A stretch of 25,202 nucleotides of DNA, from IMG/VR virus record IMGVR_UViG_3300009165_000033, positions 1 to 25,202 of that record; one strand, 5' to 3'. The notes under the pieces are model-generated. The model was not told the origin of the DNA. It made no database searches and saw nothing but the letters and a program-made list of their open reading frames with translations. Source of the DNA: a virus. A program made the translations under genes and the position numbers. Each line of letters opens with the position of its first letter. Positions within the stretch are counted from its first letter, which is position 1. Positions 16,275-24,579 of the stretch are shown here, piece after piece.

Positions 16275-18635
16275 TTACTTTTTACTGTTTTGCTTATTTT
16301 TAGTAGCAGTTAATCTTTCTCTAGCTAATCTTTCAGTACTAGCTATTTGTTTTTCTTTTAATCTATTTTTAATATTACTATCATTAGTTTTAGCTTCTAA
16401 TTTATCACGTTCTAATGCAATTTTATCTTCATTATCAACATTAGTAATATTAGAGTCAATATCATTATCATTATCATTTAACCTTATACTAGCAACCTCT
16501 ACAGCAGATTCTTTTCTTTTATCAGCAACATATTTAGCAGTCTCATTAATACTATCTTGTCTAGCAGTTTGTGCGTCAGCAACATATTTCTGTGCAGCAA
16601 TTTCATTTGCTTTCATAGTTTCTTCAAACTTCCTGTTAGCTTCACTAATTTCTTTTATTGCTTGTCTTAATTCAGGAATGCTATCATACATAATAGCAGC
16701 AGCTGCAGATTCAGTATCACCATTCTGTCCAGCATTAAATCCAAGTGCTTTAAATTGATCTATTTTATCTTGATCTATTTTAGAATTTTCAACAGTAACA
16801 CCATAATCACTTTCTCTATGTTGTTCTAGATTAATATCAATATATATTGGTTTACCTGTAGTTTTATCAATATAACTTCCACGTTTTTCATCTTGATATG
16901 CAATCTTACTAAATTCCAAATCAGCTAAATGATCTCTTTCAAGTGCAGCGTGAAACATTGTAATAGCCAATACATTACCTATTCTAGCTCTATAAATACC
17001 TTCTTGCATTACACCTTTACCAGTACTAGCCATCATATCACCTAATGCATAATTATTCATATTAGCAATTTCAAGTCCTTCTTCTTTATATTTATCACGT
17101 AATTCAATAAGTGTTTTAAGATAACTAGCAATATCTGGCATATTAACTATTCTAAAACCCTGAGCAACAGTATTGAAATCTACAGAAGTATCATCATATA
17201 CTAAAGTGTTATCTGCTTTAATATAAAACATTTTTTCTTGTTTACTTCCAGTACTATCACTATTCAATAATGATTGCGGAATAACTTGAATATATCCTTG
17301 ATATTTAGCTATAGTACGTTCTTGCTGAAGAAGAATCATTCTATCTATAACCACATAAGGAATAAGACGTTTTGGAATAGGATTTTGTAATATATTACGA
17401 AGAATACCTTTTTTACCACCAACAGGAAGTTTAGGTGCAAGAGTATGTTTATCATACCGTTGTACATCACAAGGTTTAGGTTTAAGATAAATTCCACTTA
17501 CAGCATTTCCAAATCTTTTACCTATATAAACCTCTTCTATCCATTCAGTAATAATTTCAGTATCAAATTCATTTTGAGTATAGTCTTCTGGAACAACTTC
17601 TTCTCTATTAATTCCAAGAGGATCAGTAAATCTTCTTATTTTAACAGGAACTTCAGTTCTCCAAATAATAGTATATTCATCTAATGATTCAGAATTATCA
17701 GTTACATCAAATTCTGCATTATTATTAGAAACAAATTGACTATTTTGAGAAGCATCCCAATTTCTACTTATTAACCAAGTTCCTTTAGTAGAAAATGTAC
17801 CATCTGTTCTACGAACAAGATTTTTTATATATTCTTTTTCAGTATTACTAAAATCCTTCCAATATAGTTCTTTAACTTTAGTTAGTGTTGTACGTTGTTT
17901 AATAACAAATCCTGTATAATCTTCAACAAATTGTTCATTATTATATATAGGATATCCTTCAAGTGGAGATAAAACTGAAGTATAAACTTCATTATTTATA
18001 ATTTCTCTATATGTATAAAATTCTTCAGTTGCCCACCAATAGAAAAATGCTTGTATTCGTTTAGTATCAAAATCATTTATAGCATTTATAAGTTTTAAAA
18101 TATTAAATCCATCAATAGCTCTTTTATCAATCCATTCTTCAATTTTTTTCTTAGCAAATTTTTCTATATCAGGAACCTCTTTAGATGGAACACCAGTATT
18201 TACATCTGTATTATTATAATATTCATTTAACATATTAATAAGAGCTTGTTGCATAAACTTATCAACTTCTTCACGTACTTCTAAATCACGTCTAAGTACA
18301 CTATCTCCATTAAATACATTTACAGTAAATTTATATGGTAATCCAATATATTCACCAATATTACGTTCTCTTACAGTATTAATTAAATCAGTATCTCTAA
18401 GTTCACCAGGAAGTTTAGCTAAAGTTTTTTTAGTTTCTGTATCTTTTAAAGGGCTTATTAAATAATCTAATGATGTAGTACTAATAATACCATTAGCAGC
18501 TTCTAACCATAATGTAATATCATCTTTCTTATTTAAAGAAATAGCTTTATTAACAAGATAATCATATGTAGGTTTGTAAAAAGAATCTTCTTCTTTTGCA
18601 CTTCTAGATATTCGTTGATTTAGAAACTCGGTCAT
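16275..18635 (-). CDS. Portal protein
   Basis: This 786-residue protein follows the large terminase after six bases and precedes the scaffold-like and capsid genes, the canonical portal position. It has the expected size for crAss-like portals. A mostly helical N-terminal half (for example FMQQALINMLNEYYNN) is followed by beta-rich wing-like parts (WRTEVPVKIRRFTDPLG, EEVYIGKRFGNAVSGIYL). A long helical region carries NMNNYALGDMMASTGKGVMQ, and the C-terminus is a long, highly charged helical tail (about 670-786) rich in Lys, Glu, Asn and Asp. It forms the dodecameric gate for DNA packaging and binds terminase and neck proteins. The unusually long charged tail could reach into the capsid or barrel. 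The assignment rests on context and overall similarity, since portals have no short diagnostic motif. Confidence 0.88.
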   Translation of the reverse strand: MTEFLNQRISRSAKEEDSFYKPTYDYLVNKAISLNKKDDITLWLEAANGIISTTSLDYLISPLKDTETKKTLAKLPGELRDTDLINTVRERNIGEYIGLPYKFTVNVFNGDSVLRRDLEVREEVDKFMQQALINMLNEYYNNTDVNTGVPSKEVPDIEKFAKKKIEEWIDKRAIDGFNILKLINAINDFDTKRIQAFFYWWATEEFYTYREIINNEVYTSVLSPLEGYPIYNNEQFVEDYTGFVIKQRTTLTKVKELYWKDFSNTEKEYIKNLVRRTDGTFSTKGTWLISRNWDASQNSQFVSNNNAEFDVTDNSESLDEYTIIWRTEVPVKIRRFTDPLGINREEVVPEDYTQNEFDTEIITEWIEEVYIGKRFGNAVSGIYLKPKPCDVQRYDKHTLAPKLPVGGKKGILRNILQNPIPKRLIPYVVIDRMILLQQERTIAKYQGYIQVIPQSLLNSDSTGSKQEKMFYIKADNTLVYDDTSVDFNTVAQGFRIVNMPDIASYLKTLIELRDKYKEEGLEIANMNNYALGDMMASTGKGVMQEGIYRARIGNVLAITMFHAALERDHLADLEFSKIAYQDEKRGSYIDKTTGKPIYIDINLEQHRESDYGVTVENSKIDQDKIDQFKALGFNAGQNGDTESAAAAIMYDSIPELRQAIKEISEANRKFEETMKANEIAAQKYVADAQTARQDSINETAKYVADKRKESAVEVASIRLNDNDNDIDSNITNVDNEDKIALERDKLEAKTNDSNIKNRLKEKQIASTERLARERLTATKNKQNSKK

Positions 18636-18641
18636 AATAGT

Positions 18642-20954
18642 TTAATTTACTGCATATAATCCAAGATCACTTAAAAAAGTTTTTTGTCCTTGTTGATAAC
18701 TAGGCTTTTTCTTCTTAATAACATAAGCCATTCTTTCAAATGTAAGAACTCGCAAAGCACTAATCCTATCAAAGTTACCTTTAATACTATATTGTTGTAG
18801 CTCTAATAATGTAGGTAAGTCAGGTATATAGTGTAAACGATACACATAACTACCATCCTCATTGACATTAAGTATTTCATAAAGCCATTGTTTAAGTTGT
18901 ATAAGACCATTTACTGCATTATCTCCTTGACCAATAAAAACTCCATATTCATTAAGTTTAGAATCAGTAATTTTATTATTAACAACAGCTAATGGATTTT
19001 TAATTAAACGTGATACTTTATTCCATCGTTTAAAATCTTGTATAACACTACCTCTATCTGTTTCAGGAAGAGCTTTAGCATTATAATATTCACAACCTTT
19101 TAATGCTTCAATAGAACAAGCCTCTTGGGAATCATTCCTTCTTCCAACATATACAGCCTGTATTTGATCTCCTGGAACTCCCATATCATTAGGATATGAA
19201 AGAACAAATATTGCATTAAGAGAATTTTTAGTAGTTACTTCTTTTATAGTTTTATCAATACCAACACTATCAATAACTTCATAATATAAATTATTTGGAA
19301 TAAGACCATTAATTCTTTTTGGTTCATGATAAATTCTCCATGCTCCAAAAACATCATCTTCTTTTTTAAAGGGAACATTAGTAATATATGGATGAATTTT
19401 CTCACCTTTATCTCGTAATTGATCATTTGTAAAAAAATCTACATATGATCTTTTTATACTTCCATCAGCACCTTTTTCTACAATATTATCAAATTGCCCT
19501 TCACGATATATTAATGTGCTTTCATTAGCTCTCATAAACTTAATAATATCATTTAATTCAGTACTACTGAATATATTTTCAGTTTCTAAATTAAATGCTT
19601 CACTTGGAGAATTAGCTCTTTGAGAACAATATACAGCATAATCTTCTCCTTTTAAATGTTTACGTTTAACTAATTTATCTTCAGCATCAAGTAAAAATGA
19701 TTTAGTAAGAAAACTATTTCCATGTTCATCTATATATGGCTCATAATCCCAAATCTGTGGATGAAAGAAACCACAAACAGCATGACGTAATCCTTTATCC
19801 CAAACATTTTCAAAAGGCATCATACCATTAATTATAGGATTAAAATATGTATTACTAAAATCAACCCAATTTGCTCCTTTAGTACCACCAGTTCCATATA
19901 CTCTTATAGTACCAACATGTTCAGCACCAGCTTCAGTAGCAGATAAAGTAACATTAAGTGCTTGCTGTAGATTAGGAAACTTTCCTGATTCTTCAAAATC
20001 TATTTCAACAGCTGCTTTACCAATAGCAGCATCAGGATTATCTTTGCAAGTAACACTTATTGCTTTACTTCTAAATCCATATTTTTTATTTCCAGTTTTA
20101 GTTAGTTTATAACCTAATTCAATTTGTGTTAAATCTTCACTAAGATAACCTCTTTTCCAATATGTATGATCTTCATACCAGTCAAGATTAGTTTTCAACA
20201 TTGAACTAGTAGCACCTGGAGCAGTAAGATAAGATATATCATATGCAGCAAGAACAATAGTTACTATAGGATTTAAATTTATAGTATTTGCACTTTGACT
20301 GCCTCTCTTATGAGAATATCCTTTACGTCTAGCTTTACCCTTACATAAATGAAGACCATTTTTAGCTATAAATTCATCAGTTTTAAAATTCCAATAATCT
20401 CCATCCCAAAATCTAGGAAAACCATCAACTAATTTTTGTTTAAATTTACCAGCTTTATCTAATTCATCACGTTCATTTTTTGTGGGTGTACGTTGAATAC
20501 GACCATAATTTAAATAATTATAATGGTCACCAGTAATATGTAAAGGATGTAAATAATCTAATCGTTCTTCATCTGTTGCACAATTATTATAAGCATCAAT
20601 ATCTTTACGATAAAGTTTACAAGGTGCAGTCATACCACCTCTACGGCGTTGTGTTTCACGCTTCCAAAACGTACTGTAACTTATAGTACCTTCTTTATCA
20701 AAACAATAAACTCTAAATAAATCACTCTTTGCACTTTCTTGGAAGATTTTAGCTACTTCATTAAATAGATGTGTATTAACAAACACAAAATCCATTTTCA
20801 TTAAAAACCCACCAGAATCACCTACAAGAAAATCTGTATCAGAATCAATATAACCTTTAGATGCAGCAGAAGAATAAAATGATTTATCTTCAAATACATA
20901 ATCTATAAAAGGATGTAATCCAGGAATATATTTATATACTTCTTGATTAATCAT
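18642..20954 (-). CDS. terL: Terminase large subunit
   Basis: This 770-residue packaging ATPase/nuclease has a non-classical Walker A region, CKGKARRKGYSHKRG (204-218), as in crAss-like terminases. The Walker B and catalytic acid are AAVEIDFEES (314-323), and a coupling-type motif YGTGGTKG lies at 353-360. The C-terminal RNase H-like nuclease domain begins near YYEVIDSVGID (557-567), where Asp562 is a likely metal ligand; the hydrophobic strand IQAVYVGRR follows. The N-terminal part includes HYNYLNYGRIQR (144-155). It cuts and translocates the genome through the portal, whose gene lies immediately downstream. The start directly abuts the stop of the 56-residue gene (TAAATG). At 770 residues it is longer than typical T4- or lambda-type subunits but normal for this group. 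Confidence 0.95.
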   Translation of the reverse strand: MINQEVYKYIPGLHPFIDYVFEDKSFYSSAASKGYIDSDTDFLVGDSGGFLMKMDFVFVNTHLFNEVAKIFQESAKSDLFRVYCFDKEGTISYSTFWKRETQRRRGGMTAPCKLYRKDIDAYNNCATDEERLDYLHPLHITGDHYNYLNYGRIQRTPTKNERDELDKAGKFKQKLVDGFPRFWDGDYWNFKTDEFIAKNGLHLCKGKARRKGYSHKRGSQSANTINLNPIVTIVLAAYDISYLTAPGATSSMLKTNLDWYEDHTYWKRGYLSEDLTQIELGYKLTKTGNKKYGFRSKAISVTCKDNPDAAIGKAAVEIDFEESGKFPNLQQALNVTLSATEAGAEHVGTIRVYGTGGTKGANWVDFSNTYFNPIINGMMPFENVWDKGLRHAVCGFFHPQIWDYEPYIDEHGNSFLTKSFLLDAEDKLVKRKHLKGEDYAVYCSQRANSPSEAFNLETENIFSSTELNDIIKFMRANESTLIYREGQFDNIVEKGADGSIKRSYVDFFTNDQLRDKGEKIHPYITNVPFKKEDDVFGAWRIYHEPKRINGLIPNNLYYEVIDSVGIDKTIKEVTTKNSLNAIFVLSYPNDMGVPGDQIQAVYVGRRNDSQEACSIEALKGCEYYNAKALPETDRGSVIQDFKRWNKVSRLIKNPLAVVNNKITDSKLNEYGVFIGQGDNAVNGLIQLKQWLYEILNVNEDGSYVYRLHYIPDLPTLLELQQYSIKGNFDRISALRVLTFERMAYVIKKKKPSYQQGQKTFLSDLGLYAVN

Positions 20955-21125
20955 TTAATTCTTATTAAATGCAACAAAAAGTTTTTCAATATATTCTCTA
21001 CCATCATATGAATTATGAACATACATTATATTACCATTATTTAAAAGATATGCAATAGGATTACAATCACAATTTTCATTTAAAGTATGTTCTTTAAGAT
21101 CATTAATTGGAAATACATGCCACAT
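20955..21125 (-). CDS. Conserved small phage protein (WHVFPINDLKEH family)
   Basis: This 56-residue gene starts at ATG 21125, overlapping the TAA of the 208-residue gene by one base (TAATG), and ends directly before the terminase start. It begins MWHVFPINDLKEH, followed by a Cys-containing CDCNP segment (20-24) and IMYVHNSYDGRE (33-44). This pattern is widespread in small phage proteins near packaging genes; its function is not known to me. The conserved WHV.PINDLKEH, C.CNP and VHNS.DGRE blocks make it a real gene despite its size. It may assist terminase or packaging; that is inference from position. Confidence 0.85.
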   Translation of the reverse strand: MWHVFPINDLKEHTLNENCDCNPIAYLLNNGNIMYVHNSYDGREYIEKLFVAFNKN

Positions 21126-21751
21126 TATGATTCAATTAGATTTCCAGGATCAAAACTAGATCCTTTTTCTTGTCCACCACGCATAACTGCTGTAACTTTT
21201 TCTTCCTCTTCTAAAAGATTCATAGCTTCTCTAAGTTTTTTAGCAGTACTAGGAACACTTACTGCAATTTCAATAAGTTGTTTTTGATAATTTATTAGTT
21301 CAGCAGTTTGTTGAGCATTTAACGTAGATAAATCTAAAGTAGCAGTAAGACTTTTTTCAATCTTCTCTACTATCTTTTCATTAAGAGTAAATACACGAAT
21401 AAGTGTTTTAATAGCTTGTTTAGTTGCAGTAAGATGTTCACGTTCATATTGTTTAATAAATGTAAGTATTAATTCATCAGGTTCATAATCTTTACCAAGA
21501 CCTGCTTGTTTAGCAGCATATACATGTGCTTCTTTTTCACTTAAACCATGTTGTGCAGGATATGCTTCAAAGTCACATCTAAAATAAATATATGTAAACT
21601 CTTTAAAAGCATAAAGTTTCAGACGACCATCAGGATCGCCTGTTACTTTACCACCTCTGTCACGAGATAATATTTTCTTAACATTAGGATTTAATCCAAT
21701 GCCATCATGATCAAGTTGTACTATCCCATCAACAAGTTTAAAATACTTCAT
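21125..21751 (-). CDS. Conserved phage protein upstream of terminase; small terminase candidate
   Basis: This 208-residue protein has an N-terminal part with FTYIYFRCDFEAYP (52-65), then LSEKEAHVYAAKQAGLGKDYEPDELI, and a long helical, charged C-terminal half ending EEEEKVTAVMRGGQEKGSSF. The FxYIYFxxDFxxxY and DYEPDEL blocks occur in conserved proteins of Bacteroidota phages. I know no activity for them. Its place two genes before the large terminase makes a small terminase or packaging accessory possible, but I see no clear helix-turn-helix. It overlaps the 56-residue gene by one base and starts three bases after the amidase gene. Confidence 0.65.
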   Translation of the reverse strand: MKYFKLVDGIVQLDHDGIGLNPNVKKILSRDRGGKVTGDPDGRLKLYAFKEFTYIYFRCDFEAYPAQHGLSEKEAHVYAAKQAGLGKDYEPDELILTFIKQYEREHLTATKQAIKTLIRVFTLNEKIVEKIEKSLTATLDLSTLNAQQTAELINYQKQLIEIAVSVPSTAKKLREAMNLLEEEEKVTAVMRGGQEKGSSFDPGNLIES

Positions 21752-21754
21752 AAA

Positions 21755-22315
21755 TTATTTAGTAAGATAATCAAATATACATTTAGCAACAATCTGAGCA
21801 AGTATTTGTTTTTTTGCAACATACATTAATATATCTGCTTTGTTAGTAATAAAACAAATTTCAATTAATAAATTTTCACAATTTGGTGTCATAAACATAA
21901 GATGTTTTCTAACAGAATCAGCTTCAGTTTTAACACCTCTATTTTTAGTATTAAGACAAGCACTTATATTTTCAGCTAATACTGTACCAAGACCACGTTC
22001 AAATTCTGTAGATTTAAATGGAACTAATATTTCAGTTCCTCTAGCAGATTCTATATTATATGCATTAAAATGAATATCTATTGCAATATCTCTAGATTTA
22101 AGCGTTGTATTAATAATAGCTACAGTTTCTCTAGTTACATATTCATCTGCATCACTTAGTACAAGTTTATTAAGGTTATGTAATTCTTTAATAAGTAGAT
22201 TACGAAATTCAACTGTTAAATTACCTTCTTTAATTCCACCTATACCATCTGCACCCATATCTTTTCCAGGTACATTACTATGTCCAGCAGATATAAAAAC
22301 ATTTCTTGTTTCCAT
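21755..22315 (-). CDS. N-acetylmuramoyl-L-alanine amidase (Amidase_3 type endolysin)
   Basis: This 186-residue zinc amidase cleaves the bond between N-acetylmuramic acid and L-alanine in peptidoglycan. The Amidase_3 pattern is complete: FISAGHSN gives zinc ligand His11, GIKEGN gives Glu30, AIDIHFNA gives His82, and LLIEICFITN carries the catalytic Glu152. The length matches a single catalytic domain with no wall-binding domain and no signal peptide, so release needs a holin or another lysis route. It lies in the accessory and packaging cassette, ten bases after the nuclease gene and three bases before the 208-residue gene. Role in host lysis is strongly expected from the family; a virion-associated role is a less likely alternative. 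Confidence 0.93.
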   Translation of the reverse strand: METRNVFISAGHSNVPGKDMGADGIGGIKEGNLTVEFRNLLIKELHNLNKLVLSDADEYVTRETVAIINTTLKSRDIAIDIHFNAYNIESARGTEILVPFKSTEFERGLGTVLAENISACLNTKNRGVKTEADSVRKHLMFMTPNCENLLIEICFITNKADILMYVAKKQILAQIVAKCIFDYLTK

Positions 22316-22325
22316 AATACTAAGT

Positions 22326-23258
22326 TTAATTGAACATTTTTAATTGACCTTTAAGTGATCTATTATTAAAATGATGTTTAAACATCAAAGCACTATAATC
22401 TCTATAATCAAATAAACTAACTTTATCAACTTTCTCTACATAACCATCTTCAGTTTCTCTAATTTGATATATTATATTACCTATACTAGTAAATCCAAAT
22501 TGTTCTAATTGCCAAGCATATCCACTTACTTGTAGATTATAATGAACACCAGTACTATCCGCAAGAAAATGTAAAGGATATTTCATATACTTATTAGTAT
22601 GAATAAAATTAGCAGTAGTCTTTCCATTTATATCTTTTTCAAAATAACCACTTTCATATCTAATATCATCTTTATTTGTTTTCCAATCTATAATAATAAA
22701 TGTTTTATCTTTTACAGCAATAAGATCAATCTTACCAGAAATAAGAAAGTCAGTATTATATACTCCAACTTCAGCATAAAATTTAAAACCATTATTATGT
22801 AAAACAATTATAGCATTATATATAATTGGATATCTAAATGCTATACCACTAGTTAAAAACCATTCTATATCAATAGCGCCAAATGTATTATTAGCTATAT
22901 CTTCTATAGTAAATAATCTATCTTGAATAAAATCTGTACCTTCTATTGTTCTATAATGAGTAGCTTTCTTAACAGTATCTTCTAAATAATTATGTTTTTT
23001 ATTTCCATTAACTAAAGCAACATCTTTTATTTTAGTCCATCCTAACTTAATTTCTTCAGCAGTTTTACCTTTATATTTTTGATAATTAGGGTGCATAGGA
23101 TTTCTACCTATACGTTCACAAGCAAGAGCAACTTTATCGGTTTCAAATTCTTCATAATATTTAGCAATTACTGTAGTAGTACTAGTATATTCATTACCGC
23201 GATTATCAGTATATTTATGAAGTCTTTCATCAAAAAATATAGTTTGATTAGTAGTCAT
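22326..23258 (-). CDS. PD-(D/E)XK nuclease family protein
   Basis: This 310-residue protein has the motif set of the RecB/Cas4-like branch. It has an N-terminal HKY (14-16) and a helical region with NGNKKHNYLE (84-93). The core carries GKIDLIAV (175-182, Asp178) and IIIDWKTN (188-195, Asp191 and Lys193). A C-terminal LQVSGYAWQLEQF (242-254) matches the Q..xY helix. These residues form a metal-dependent DNA exonuclease or endonuclease site. It overlaps the HU/IHF-like gene by four bases (ATGA). Possible roles are processing of phage concatemers, recombination or degradation of host DNA. The motif assignment is seen; the role is not shown by the sequence. Confidence 0.9.
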   Translation of the reverse strand: MTTNQTIFFDERLHKYTDNRGNEYTSTTTVIAKYYEEFETDKVALACERIGRNPMHPNYQKYKGKTAEEIKLGWTKIKDVALVNGNKKHNYLEDTVKKATHYRTIEGTDFIQDRLFTIEDIANNTFGAIDIEWFLTSGIAFRYPIIYNAIIVLHNNGFKFYAEVGVYNTDFLISGKIDLIAVKDKTFIIIDWKTNKDDIRYESGYFEKDINGKTTANFIHTNKYMKYPLHFLADSTGVHYNLQVSGYAWQLEQFGFTSIGNIIYQIRETEDGYVEKVDKVSLFDYRDYSALMFKHHFNNRSLKGQLKMFN

Positions 23259-23701
23259 TTCTTTAGAAAATCAGGATTAATACTACTACCTTTAACACCA
23301 TGTTGTTTGAAATATAAAGGAAGTAAAATTTCTTTTTTTCTAGCTTGAATTTTATCATTAGCAATATTATAAATAGTCTGATCTACTTTACGAAGATCAT
23401 CAATATCCATTTCCTTTTTAACATCATCTTTTATCTGTCGTATAATTTCTAAAGATTCACGATACTGAAAAGATCCTATATTAGGAATTGCAATATTTTT
23501 TTTATTACCAATAGCTTTAATAATACTTCTATTCTGTTGATGAAGTATTTCTTTTAAAATAAATTCTCTATCATTATCTGAAAATCCATTTAAAAAACGT
23601 TTAGCATATATTCTAGCTTTACGTTTATGAGAATGAAAAAAAGGTAGAGCCCGTTTTACAGACTCTACAATCTTTTCAAATACTTCATCATTAGTTTTCA
23701 C
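23255..23701 (-). CDS. HU/IHF-like DNA-binding protein
   Basis: This 148-residue basic protein contains IAIPNIGSFQYRES (70-83), the recognisable beta-arm entry of HU/IHF proteins (usual form IPGFGTFKVRER), preceded by a helical region (about 1-66) like the dimerisation helices and an RSIIKAIGNKKN turn. It is longer than a normal HU (about 90 residues), with an extra helical C-terminal part (about 85-148). Related IHF-like subunits are known as conserved genes in crAss-like phages. It starts with GTG at 23701, with a four-base overlap (GTGTGA) with the previous stop; no other start is suitable. It would bend or coat DNA, perhaps during packaging or in the virion. Confidence 0.75.
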   Translation of the reverse strand: MKTNDEVFEKIVESVKRALPFFHSHKRKARIYAKRFLNGFSDNDREFILKEILHQQNRSIIKAIGNKKNIAIPNIGSFQYRESLEIIRQIKDDVKKEMDIDDLRKVDQTIYNIANDKIQARKKEILLPLYFKQHGVKGSSINPDFLKK

Positions 23702-24045
23702 ACTTCAATATTATATACACCATTATTAAGAGTATAGTGAATATTATAATTATTAGAATCTATATTAGCAGTATTTGAATCACAAATAATAATAGGATTA
23801 CCCCACCAAGGATATGGGTAAGGAGTTATTGGACAAGGAGTTGGACAAGGATTAGGATATATAGAAATAGGATAAATAGGAATATTTATAGGATCATTCC
23901 ATATTATTTTAGTATTAGTTTCAATACTAAATTTTTTCCATTCTCCTTGTGGAAAAAGTTTTTTTAGAACATCATATAATTCAGATAAATTAACTTTATC
24001 TTCTATACGAATAACTTTATTATCTAAATCTAATTGTAATTTCAT
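23698..24045 (-). CDS. Small protein with Pro/Tyr/Cys-rich tail
   Basis: This 115-residue protein has an N-terminal domain of about 45 residues (LQLDLDNKVIRIEDKVNLSE, then DVLKKLFPQGEWKKF), which resembles small phage proteins I have seen in this context. Then comes a low-complexity stretch (52-84) with repeated Pro-X pairs (IPIYPISIYPNPCPTPCP, then PYPYPWWGNP). The end is polar and Asn-rich. The segment could be an extended linker or binding arm. No function is recognised. It lies one base after the GroES-like gene and overlaps the HU/IHF-like gene by four bases. Confidence 0.7.
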   Translation of the reverse strand: MKLQLDLDNKVIRIEDKVNLSELYDVLKKLFPQGEWKKFSIETNTKIIWNDPINIPIYPISIYPNPCPTPCPITPYPYPWWGNPIIICDSNTANIDSNNYNIHYTLNNGVYNIEV

Positions 24046-24046
24046 A

Positions 24047-24439
24047 TTATTCTATATGTGCTAAAATTTGAAATTCAGGAAATATACCATATTGAACAAC
24101 ATCAGCTTTATTATCACCAGTTTCAAGAAGAGCAGTAAGATCTTTCTTAGGCATACTTCTATAAAAATCAATAAGACTTTTTATACTTCTTTCATTTCCT
24201 TTTACAGGGATATCTACATATTCTTGTGCAATTTTAAAATTGATTTCTTCTCCAAGAATAAGATCTTTAACAAGTGGTCCAATTCCAGCTACAATATATG
24301 TAACTTTTTCATCAGACTTTTCTTCAGGTTTTCCACTAGCAAGTGCAAGAATACTTGCTTTAAAATTCATTCTTAGTAAAACATTATTTCCTCTAGGAAT
24401 AACATTAACTAAAGATTTGCCACGTTCACTGTTTTCCAT
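24047..24439 (-). CDS. GroES-like fold protein (possible phage co-chaperonin)
   Basis: This 130-residue protein has an arrangement like GroES. It starts with NVIPRGNNVLLRM (12-24), compared with VIPLGDRVLVK-type starts. It goes on with TYIVAGIGPLVKDLILGEEINF (47-68), the VxAVGPxVxDLxxGDxVxF pattern, and ends with YGIFPEFQILAHIE (117-130), like the C-terminal EDILAIIE. Between 75 and 115 is an insertion absent from ordinary GroES. The classical mobile loop near residues 17-32 is not clearly recognisable; the segment at 25-45 is a candidate. If it works as a co-chaperonin, it would assist the host GroEL in folding phage capsid or fibre proteins, as T4 gp31 does. The fold assignment is moderate; the function is inference. 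Confidence 0.55.
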   Translation of the reverse strand: MENSERGKSLVNVIPRGNNVLLRMNFKASILALASGKPEEKSDEKVTYIVAGIGPLVKDLILGEEINFKIAQEYVDIPVKGNERSIKSLIDFYRSMPKKDLTALLETGDNKADVVQYGIFPEFQILAHIE

Positions 24440-24495
24440 TTTAATAATTAATTTAGTTTAACAATACTTTATATAATATAATCTTTATTATCATT

Positions 24496-24531
24496 AAAAG
24501 AAAAACCCCTAGATGCAAGAGCACTAGGGGT
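24496..24531 (-). terminator. Intrinsic terminator after the holin candidate
   Basis: On the minus strand ACCCCTAG (24531-24524 complement) pairs perfectly with CTAGGGGT (24512-24505 complement) over 8 bp. An inner 3 bp extension (TGC with GCA) closes a TCTT loop, with one bulged base. A T-rich run (TTTTTCTTTT) follows at 24505-24496. It lies between the holin candidate and the GroES-like gene. Confidence 0.8.
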
Positions 24532-24540
24532 ATTCCCCTA
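24525..24540 (-). promoter_or_regulatory. Competing hairpin (antiterminator-like) overlapping the terminator
   Basis: The minus-strand RNA can form a second perfect hairpin, UAGGGG-AAUA-CCCCUA, whose 3' arm is the 5' arm of the terminator. The two structures exclude each other. This is the geometry of an attenuator, but the hairpin could also be incidental, or part of a single extended structure. Confidence 0.45.
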
Positions 24541-24579
24541 ACTAAAACCAATCAATGAAACATTAAATAGAGTGTAATC

